Source: Micromonospora parathelypteridis (GTDB lineage Bacteria; Actinomycetota; Actinomycetes; Mycobacteriales; Micromonosporaceae). Taken from it: a DNA stretch of 64,000 bases. Below are positions 57,783 to 64,000 of the stretch, piece after piece; the stretch's first letter is position 1, and the number at the start of each line of letters is the position of its first letter. The notes under the pieces were generated by a model. The model was not told the DNA's origin. It made no database searches and saw only the letters and a list, made by a program, of their open reading frames with translations. A program made the translations under genes and the position numbers. The stretch spans positions 1,302,001 to 1,366,000 of the forward strand of contig NZ_JACHDP010000001.1 in NCBI RefSeq assembly GCF_014201145.1. Reading direction: 5' to 3'.

Positions 57783-58601
57783 TCAGCGGAAGGTCACCAC
57801 GTCCGGCGCGCTCACGTCGATCCGGGCGGCGTCCTCGTCCAGCAGCGCGGTGGCAACCCGGGCCTTGTCCGGCCCCCGGTTCGCGTCGCCCCAGACCACC
57901 GTCCGGTCCCCCCGCAACCGCAGGCTGATCCGGGCCAGCCCCTCCACCTGTACGTCCACGAGCTCCGTGCGCAGCTCCGGGGTCAGCGCGACGAGCACCT
58001 CCAGCGCGGCCCGGGTGCCCGGGTCGTCGGCGGCCGGGCGGACCACCGTCACCTGTGGCAGCTCGGCGGGGCGTCGGTCCACCGTCCGGAACGCCACCCC
58101 ACTCCGGTCGATCAGGGCGAACGCCTCCCCCTGCGGCACCGCGGCCACCGGGGTCCGCTCGGTCACCCGCACCACCAGCGCGCCGGGCCAGTCCCGGGAC
58201 ACCGTGGCCCGCTCCACCGCCGGCAGCGCACCGACCCGGTGGGCGACGGCGGCCAGGTCCACCCGGGCCAGCGGCACCCCGTCCGGCACACCGACCGCGT
58301 CGTGCACCTGCACCGGGGTGACCAGGTCGGCACCCTCGACACGCACCTCCCGGACCCCGAACAGCCCGGTCCCGAGCACCGTCCAGGCGACCAGTCCGGC
58401 CAGCGCGAGCACCCCGGCGGCCACCGCCCAGGGCAGCGCCGCACGCATGCGACGCTGCCGGGCACGGGCCATGAACCGGCGGGTCGAGGGCGGTACCGCG
58501 TCGCGGCCCGCCCGGACCAGCTGCCAACGCCGGGACGGACCGCGGCGTGGGGCGCCGCCGTCGGCGGCGCTGGTCCGTCCTCGGGCCGGGCCGGGACTCA
58601 T
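57783..58601 (-). CDS. ftsQ: Cell division protein FtsQ (DivIB)
   Basis: 272 residues: a basic cytoplasmic N-terminus, one membrane helix (about 55-75), a POTRA domain (LFGVREVRVEGADLVTPVQV) and the FtsQ domain with ATVSRDWPGALVVRVTERTP. It joins FtsZ-ring proteins to septal wall synthesis. The ATG overlaps the murC stop (ATGA). Confidence 0.93.
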   Translation of the reverse strand: MSPGPARGRTSAADGGAPRRGPSRRWQLVRAGRDAVPPSTRRFMARARQRRMRAALPWAVAAGVLALAGLVAWTVLGTGLFGVREVRVEGADLVTPVQVHDAVGVPDGVPLARVDLAAVAHRVGALPAVERATVSRDWPGALVVRVTERTPVAAVPQGEAFALIDRSGVAFRTVDRRPAELPQVTVVRPAADDPGTRAALEVLVALTPELRTELVDVQVEGLARISLRLRGDRTVVWGDANRGPDKARVATALLDEDAARIDVSAPDVVTFR

Positions 58602-60163
58602 CCGGCCATGGGCGCCGTGCCGCCGGGTGCGGCGGTGCCACCGAGGGCTGCTCCGTCGCCCCCGGCCGTGGCCCCACCCGGCACCGGATCACCGATCGCC
58701 GGGGCGGTGGCCACCGGGTCGACGGTCGCGGTCGGAGTGGGGCCGGAGGCCCGCTCACCCAGGGCGGCCAGCAGCTCGTCGCCCATCAGCGAGATCGGCG
58801 GGGCGCCCATGGTGACCACCACGTCGCCCGAGCGGGCCCGCCGGGCCACCTCGCCCGGCGCCGCCTCCCACGACTCGACGAAGACCTTCTGGTCGGCCGG
58901 CAGCGCCACCGCCGCGATCAGCGCCGCCGAGCCCTCGCCGGGCTGGCGCAACTCGCCCGGCCCGAAGACCTCCAGCAGCACCAGCTCGTCGGCGAGACCC
59001 AACGCCTCGGCGATCTCCGCCTGGGAGTCCCGGGTGCGGTACAGCCGGTACGGCTGGAAGACGACGATCAGCCGCCCGTCCCCGGCCACCTCGCGCAGCG
59101 TCTGCAACGCCAACGTCATCGAGGTCGGGTGGTAGGCGTACTCGTCGTAGACCAGCACGCCGTCCGCGACGCCCTTGCGCTCGAAGCGCCGTCGCACACC
59201 GGGAAAGACCGCCAGCGCGGCCTCCGCCGCCTCCAGGGGCAGATCCAGCAGGTACGCGGCCAGCACCGCCGAGGCGCTGTTGAGCCCCATGTGCCGCCCC
59301 GGCACCGGCAGCCGGAACTCGCCCAGCGAGCGGCCATCGATAGCGGCCAGATAGCGCACACCACGCGCGGAGGAGACGATCTCGGTCAACCGCAGGTCCG
59401 CGTCGGCCGCCTCGCCGTAGGTGAAGACCCGCCGCCCCTCGGCGCGCAGGCTCTCGGCCAGCCGCCGACCGCCCGGGTCGTCGGCGCAGGTGATGATGAA
59501 CCCGTCCGGGTCGGTGAGGCGGGCGAACTCCACGAACGCCGCCTCCAGCGTCGCGTAGTCGCCGTAGGTGTTCAGGTGGTCCGCCTCGACGTTCGTGATG
59601 ATCGAGACGTACGGGCGGTAGATGAGGAACGAGCGGTCACTCTCGTCCGCCTCGACCACGAAGTGCTCGCCGGTGCCGTGGTGGGCGCCCGAGCCGACCT
59701 CGGAGATCTCGCCGCCGATCACGAAGGACGGGTCCACCCCGGCCTGCTGCAGCACCATCGTCACCATCGAGGTGGTGGTGGTCTTGCCGTGCGTGCCAGC
59801 GACCGCCACCGCCCGGCGGCCGGTCATCGCCGCGGCGAGCGCCTCCGAGCGGTGCAGCACCCGCAGCCCGCGCCGACGCGCCTCGACCAGCTCGAGATGA
59901 TCCTGCGGAATGGCCGACGAGTAGACGACGGTGTCCACACCGTCGAGGTTTGTCGCCTCGTGACTCATGTGGATCGTGCCGCCCAGCGCGCGCAGACCGG
60001 CCAGCGACGGCCACTCGCGCAACTCGCTGCCGGAGACCGCGATGCCCCGGGTCAGGAACAGCCGGGCCAGCCCGCTCATGCCCACCCCACCCACCCCGAT
60101 CAGGTGGATGGTGCCCAGGTCCTCGGCGGTGAGCGTGCCGGCCGGGGTGAACTGCGCGGTCAT
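58598..60163 (-). CDS. murC: UDP-N-acetylmuramate-L-alanine ligase
   Basis: 521 residues. The first ligase of the Mur pathway. N-terminal HLIGVGGVGMSGLARLFL, ATP loop VAGTHGKTTTTSMV, and central domain VYDEYAYHPTSM are typical. A C-terminal tail of about 50 Ala/Gly/Pro residues extends past the family end. The ATG overlaps the murG stop by 4 bases. Confidence 0.96.
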   Translation of the reverse strand: MTAQFTPAGTLTAEDLGTIHLIGVGGVGMSGLARLFLTRGIAVSGSELREWPSLAGLRALGGTIHMSHEATNLDGVDTVVYSSAIPQDHLELVEARRRGLRVLHRSEALAAAMTGRRAVAVAGTHGKTTTTSMVTMVLQQAGVDPSFVIGGEISEVGSGAHHGTGEHFVVEADESDRSFLIYRPYVSIITNVEADHLNTYGDYATLEAAFVEFARLTDPDGFIITCADDPGGRRLAESLRAEGRRVFTYGEAADADLRLTEIVSSARGVRYLAAIDGRSLGEFRLPVPGRHMGLNSASAVLAAYLLDLPLEAAEAALAVFPGVRRRFERKGVADGVLVYDEYAYHPTSMTLALQTLREVAGDGRLIVVFQPYRLYRTRDSQAEIAEALGLADELVLLEVFGPGELRQPGEGSAALIAAVALPADQKVFVESWEAAPGEVARRARSGDVVVTMGAPPISLMGDELLAALGERASGPTPTATVDPVATAPAIGDPVPGGATAGGDGAALGGTAAPGGTAPMAG

Positions 60164-61266
60164 CGGGCCACCGCCTCGATGACGAAGGAGCGCAGCGCCT
60201 CGTCACCGTCGCGCCGCCCGTACGCCGCCGCGGCGGCGCCCATCGCGTACAACCGCTGCGGGTCGCGGATGAGCGGAATGACGGTGCGCTCCAACCAGTC
60301 CGGAGTGAGCTCCGCGTCGTCGACCAGCAGCCCACCGCCGGCCTCCACCACGGGCAGCGCGTTGCGCCTCTGCTCCTGGTTGCTGTGCGGGTACGGCACG
60401 TAGATCGTCGGCAGCCCGATCGCGGCCACCTCGGCGACGGTCATCGCCCCGCCCCGGGCCAGCATCAGGTCGGCGGCGGCGTAGCCCAGCTCCATCTCGG
60501 ACAGGTACGGCAGCGTCACGTACGGCACCGGCAGGTCGGTGGGGATCGGCACCGGCTCGTTGCGGGCGCCCATCACGTGCAGGACCTGCACGCCGTTGCG
60601 GGCCAGCTCCTTGGCCGCCCCGGAGACCGCCAGGTTGATCGAGCGGGCGCCCGACGAACCACCGGAGACGAAGAGCACCGGCAGGTCGGGGCGCAGCCCG
60701 AAGTGGGCGCGGGCGGCGTTGCGCAGCGCGTACCGGTCCAGCCCCGCGATGGTGCGGCGCAGCGGCACCCCGACGATGGTGGCATCGCGCAGCGACTCGG
60801 CCTGGCTCGGCTGGTGCGGGAAGCCGACGGCGATGTTCTTGGTGAACTTCATGCCCAGCCGGTTGGCGACGCCCGGCGGCACGTTCACCTCGTGGATCAC
60901 CATGGGCAGCTCCCGCCGCCAGGCGGCCAGGTAGGCCGGCACCGAGACGTACCCGCCGAAGCCGACGACCACGTCGGCGCGCACCTCGTCGATCACCTTG
61001 CCCGCGGCGCGCGCCGCGGTCCACATCCGGCCCGGGGTACGGACCAGGTTCATGTTGACCGACCGGGGCAGCTGGTACGCCGGGATCTGCCGCAGCTCGT
61101 AGCCGTGCGGCGGAATCAGGTCGTTCTCCATACCGCGTGGTGTGCCGAGGCAGGTGATCCGGACGCCCGGGTCGTGTCGGCGCAGGCAGTCGGCGAAGGC
61201 GAGCAACGGGTAGACGTGTCCCCCGGTGCCACCTCCCGCGAGCACCACCGAACGCAGCGGACCCAT
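60160..61266 (-). CDS. murG: UDP-GlcNAc transferase to lipid I (MurG)
   Basis: 368 residues, GT-B fold. It makes lipid II at the inner membrane surface. The glycine-rich motifs LAGGGTGGHVYPLLAF and VSGGSSGARSIN and the donor motif ADLMLARGGAMTVAEVAAIG are intact. Its ATG shares one base with the ftsW stop (TGATG). Confidence 0.96.
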   Translation of the reverse strand: MGPLRSVVLAGGGTGGHVYPLLAFADCLRRHDPGVRITCLGTPRGMENDLIPPHGYELRQIPAYQLPRSVNMNLVRTPGRMWTAARAAGKVIDEVRADVVVGFGGYVSVPAYLAAWRRELPMVIHEVNVPPGVANRLGMKFTKNIAVGFPHQPSQAESLRDATIVGVPLRRTIAGLDRYALRNAARAHFGLRPDLPVLFVSGGSSGARSINLAVSGAAKELARNGVQVLHVMGARNEPVPIPTDLPVPYVTLPYLSEMELGYAAADLMLARGGAMTVAEVAAIGLPTIYVPYPHSNQEQRRNALPVVEAGGGLLVDDAELTPDWLERTVIPLIRDPQRLYAMGAAAAAYGRRDGDEALRSFVIEAVAR

Positions 61267-62861
61267 CAGCGTCTCCTCTCGCTCGCCGTACCCCCGCGGC
61301 TCCGGTCCTGTCGGACCCCGCGCGGCGCGGCCTGGTCGTCGTGGCGCCGCTCGCGGGACCGGGGCACGGACCCTCGGCCGGCGGGCGGCGTCGCCGGTCG
61401 GCGGCGCCGGCCGGGAAGCGGCGGCAACGGGGCCCAGAGTAGTCGGACCCACCGGGCCGGCGGACGGGCATGCAGTGCTCTGGCCGCATCGGGTTCGGCG
61501 CGGGCGAAAGATGCCAGCATCCCGATCCCGGCCAACGTCACCACCAGGGCACTTCCGCCGTCGGAGATGAACGGCAGCGGCAGGCCGGTGATCGGCAGCA
61601 GCCCGACCACGCCACCGACATTGATCACGGCCTGGCTGACCAGCCAGGTGGTCACGGCGGCGGCGGCGAGCCGACGGAACGGGTCGTCGACCCGCCGGGC
61701 GATCCGCAACCCGGTGTACGCGAGCACCGCGAAGAGGCTGAGCACCACGGCACACCCGATCACGCCCAACTCCTCAGCGATGATCGCGAAGATGAAGTCG
61801 TTGTGCGCCTCGGGCAGCCAGTCCCATTTCAGGCTGCCCTTGCCGAGCCCGACCCCGAACCAGCCGCCGTGCTCGATGGCCAGTCGGCCCTGGTAGAACT
61901 GGTAGCACGGGTCCCCGCACTTGTCCGGCGCCGGTGGGTTGAGAAAGAGCGTCAGTCGCGCCAGGCGGTAGTTGTCGGCGCCGCGCTCACCAGAGCCGGC
62001 GCCCAGCGACGCCACCGCGATGAGCAGGCCGACGCCGAGCAGACCGACCACCGTCAGGGCACCGAAGACCCGCATCCGTACGCCGGCGGCCCAGAGCAGG
62101 CCGACCACCAGGGCCAGCAGGCAGAGCATGGTGCCCACGTCGTTGTAACCGACCAGGACGAAGAGCAGTCCCATCACCGGGAAGAGCGGGGTGGCCAGCT
62201 CCCGCCACCAGCCCAGGGCGGCGCCCTTGCGGGCGATCAGGTGCGCGCCCCACAGCACCAGCGCGATCTTGGCCAGCTCGGAGGGCTGCACCTGGACCCC
62301 GCCGATGAACAGCCAGAGCAGCCGTGCCTCGATCGGGCCGATCCGGGCGGAATCCTGGTCGGTCAGTCGCGCGTAGGCGAGCAGCAGGTTGAGCAGCAGC
62401 AGCAGCCCGATCGAGGTGAACAGCAGCGGCCGGCCCAGCGATCGGTAGGTGCTGGCGGGCAGGCGCTGGCAGGCCCAGAACACCACGATGCCGATCACCG
62501 CGAAGATGGCCTGCTTGGTCACCGAGGCCGAGGCGTTGCCGTCCTCGGCGTAGTCCTTCACGCTGGTCGCCGAGAAGACCATGGTCAGCCCGATCAGCAG
62601 CAGCAGGCCGGCGCAGGACAGCAGCAGGTAGTAGGAGGCCAGGGGCCGGTCCAGCAGGCCCCGCAGCGCGGCGAGCCCGTTGGCCGCGTCCAACCCGCGC
62701 AGCGGCACGGAGGGCGCCGGTTCGGCCTCCCGCGGTGCCGCGCCCGGGTCCGGGCCGCGCACGTCGTCCGGCGGCGCGCTGGCCTCCGCGGTACGCGCAG
62801 CGCCCGGTGACCGTCGCGGTCGACCGGCTGTCCTGTCGTCGGTGCCTGGATCCTCCCCCAC
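61266..62861 (-). CDS. ftsW: Lipid II polymerase/flippase FtsW
   Basis: 531 residues, SEDS family, ten membrane helices (about residues 90-460). Seen are QVQPSELAKIALVLWGAHL and AEELGVIGC, and GLLPITGLPLPFISDGGSAL near the end. About 75 hydrophilic N-terminal residues and a 70-residue basic C-terminal tail are extra. The frame opens at 63002 inside the inverted repeat. GTG 62861 or GTG 62900 are the likely starts, and neither has a strong RBS. murD, normally directly upstream, is missing. Confidence 0.93.
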   Translation of the reverse strand: MGEDPGTDDRTAGRPRRSPGAARTAEASAPPDDVRGPDPGAAPREAEPAPSVPLRGLDAANGLAALRGLLDRPLASYYLLLSCAGLLLLIGLTMVFSATSVKDYAEDGNASASVTKQAIFAVIGIVVFWACQRLPASTYRSLGRPLLFTSIGLLLLLNLLLAYARLTDQDSARIGPIEARLLWLFIGGVQVQPSELAKIALVLWGAHLIARKGAALGWWRELATPLFPVMGLLFVLVGYNDVGTMLCLLALVVGLLWAAGVRMRVFGALTVVGLLGVGLLIAVASLGAGSGERGADNYRLARLTLFLNPPAPDKCGDPCYQFYQGRLAIEHGGWFGVGLGKGSLKWDWLPEAHNDFIFAIIAEELGVIGCAVVLSLFAVLAYTGLRIARRVDDPFRRLAAAAVTTWLVSQAVINVGGVVGLLPITGLPLPFISDGGSALVVTLAGIGMLASFARAEPDAARALHARPPARWVRLLWAPLPPLPGRRRRPATPPAGRGSVPRSRERRHDDQAAPRGVRQDRSRGGTASERRR

Positions 62862-62937
62862 CCCGACATCATCACCGCTAGCCGCGCCCGGCGGGCCCAC
62901 AACGCCACCCCGGGCGTGTCGAGCCTCCACCTCCCGC

Positions 62938-63007
62938 CGATCTTGCACTAACTGCCCGGACACAAGCCGCGTTGCGGGACGTTCCGGGGGCCGAAAGTGC
63001 AAGATCG
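62938..63007. repeat. Inverted repeat between mraY and ftsW (type 3)
   Basis: Perfect 12-base outer arms CGATCTTGCACT (62938-62949) and its complement (62996-63007). The pairing continues with gaps inward (GCCCGG / CCGGGGGC) and outward (CCC / GGG). It lies where murD would be expected, 15 bases behind the mraY stop. A third, different sequence of the same intergenic type as 802-872 and 24392-24469. Confidence 0.75.
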
Positions 63008-63021
63008 CGGGGAAGTGGGGG

Positions 63022-64000
63022 TCAGGTCATGTTGGCGAGGAACTCGCTGTAGAACAGGCCCAGGGCGATGGCCACGCCGATGCCGGCGATGATCCAGAAG
63101 CGCACCACGATGTTGACCTCGCTCCAGCCGGCCAACTCGAAGTGGTGCTGCAGGGGCGACATTCGGAACACCCGTTTACCGGTGGTCTTGAAGGAGATGA
63201 TCTGGATCACCACGGACATCGTGATGATCACGAAGAGCCCGCCGATGATCGGCAGCAGCAGGATGGTGCGGGTGGACATCGCCATGCCGGCGATCAGGCC
63301 GCCCAGCCCCAGGGCCCCGGTGTCGCCCATGAAGATCCGCGCCGGGGACGTGTTCCACCAGAGGAAGCCCACACAGGCCCCGGCCGCCGCTCCGGCTATC
63401 AGCGCGATCTCCAACGGGTCGCGGACCTCGTAGCAGTACGGCTGCGTGTAGCTCGGGTCGGCGCACCAGTGCCGGTACTGCCAGAACGCGATCAACGCGT
63501 ACGCGGCGAGCACCATCACCGACGCGCCGGTGGCCAGGCCGTCCAGGCCATCGGTGAGGTTGACCCCGTTGGTCGCAGCCATCACCACGAAGATGAAGAT
63601 GATCACCGCGCCGACCTTGCTGACCTCCAGGACGTCGATGTCCCGGATGAAGCTCAGCGTGGTGCTGCCCACCGTCTCGGTGTTGGTCGCCAGGCCCCTC
63701 GCGTCGGTCATCGTGCTCGGGAAGTACAGCGCGATCACGCCGAAGACCGCGCCGACCAGGATCTGACCGAGCAGCTTGCCGCGCTTGTTCAGCCCGGCGC
63801 TGTTGCGCTTGCGCACCTTGAGGAAGTCGTCGAGGAAGCCGACCGCGCCGGAGAAGACCATCAGTCCCAGCAGCACCAGCGCGGTGATGGTCGGCTCCAC
63901 CTGCGCGATCTGCTGGTCCGGCAGAGTGGTCAGGGCCAGGTGTCCGGCCACGTACGCGATCACCGTGGCCAGGATGAAGACCACGCCACCCATCGTGGGC
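63022..64000 (-). CDS. mraY: Phospho-N-acetylmuramoyl-pentapeptide transferase, 5' end outside the window
   Basis: The last 326 residues are visible; the gene enters from the right edge with TMGGVVFI. It makes lipid I from UDP-MurNAc-pentapeptide and undecaprenyl phosphate. Mg-binding and catalytic Asp motifs are complete: [27 protein letters not shown] and [12 protein letters not shown], and [13 protein letters not shown] near the end. The missing part should be roughly 30-50 residues. Confidence 0.97.
   Translation of the reverse strand, partial: PTMGGVVFILATVIAYVAGHLALTTLPDQQIAQVEPTITALVLLGLMVFSGAVGFLDDFLKVRKRNSAGLNKRGKLLGQILVGAVFGVIALYFPSTMTDARGLATNTETVGSTTLSFIRDIDVLEVSKVGAVIIFIFVVMAATNGVNLTDGLDGLATGASVMVLAAYALIAFWQYRHWCADPSYTQPYCYEVRDPLEIALIAGAAAGACVGFLWWNTSPARIFMGDTGALGLGGLIAGMAMSTRTILLLPIIGGLFVIITMSVVIQIISFKTTGKRVFRMSPLQHHFELAGWSEVNIVVRFWIIAGIGVAIALGLFYSEFLANMT

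Overview
This is a GC-rich actinobacterial chromosome segment, most likely from the family Micromonosporaceae (Micromonospora or Salinispora type). The evidence is the very high third-position GC, a Wag31-type DivIVA, SepF, an ohr/ohrR pair, the actinobacterial hisA/priA gene, and a his-trp-lgt-gltBD backbone followed by a dcw (division and cell wall) cluster in the order known from Streptomyces and relatives. There are no rRNA or tRNA genes, CRISPR arrays, insertion sequences or prophage genes. Most genes are ordinary, and the points of interest are in regulation, gene structure and repeats.

Layout. 1-3 kb: end of an M1 aminopeptidase, a small membrane protein and an MFS exporter. 3-9.4 kb: gltD and gltB (glutamate synthase). 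9.5-13.4 kb: GNAT acetyltransferase, FAD monooxygenase, lgt, Nudix protein. 13.4-20.5 kb: trpA, trpB, trpC, a small plus-strand gene, a Trp-cluster membrane protein, trpE, and hisI fused behind a nucleotidyltransferase domain. 20.6-35.7 kb: an accessory island with an aldo/keto reductase and its MerR regulator, an ABC-2 exporter with a TetR regulator, an iron-box-controlled DUF2470 protein, a heterodimeric ABC exporter with one degenerate ATP site, a TIGR03085 protein, an orphan class I terpene synthase, an acyl-CoA ligase, and a divergent MocR/YczE pair. 35.7-44 kb: the remaining histidine genes (hisF, hisA/priA, hisH, hisB, hisC, hisD), interrupted by an MDR reductase and ohr/ohrR. 44-50.7 kb: LON-domain protein, repeat-rich membrane and MinD-like proteins, rluD, lspA and a DksA-type zinc finger protein. 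50.9-64 kb: K+/H+ antiporter, then divIVA, yggT, sepF, yggS, ftsZ, ftsQ, murC, murG, ftsW and the 3' part of mraY.

How it fits together. The window supplies ammonia assimilation (GltBD), most of the Trp and His pathways, lipoprotein maturation (Lgt, LspA) and septal peptidoglycan synthesis. No trpF is present, and PriA is expected to cover that step. murD is missing from its usual place between mraY and ftsW, where there is only a long inverted repeat.

Regulation visible in the DNA. At least eleven genes have a TANNNT -10 box 6-8 nt before the start codon, which predicts leaderless mRNAs (including hisD, hisF, trpC, lgt, ohrR and yczE). Candidate operators for an IdeR/DtxR-type iron regulator, OhrR, MerR, MocR and TetR can be read directly. 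Three different long inverted repeats lie in intergenic gaps. A fourth element of about 50 bp occurs three times, each time directly behind the stop codon of a gene inside an operon.
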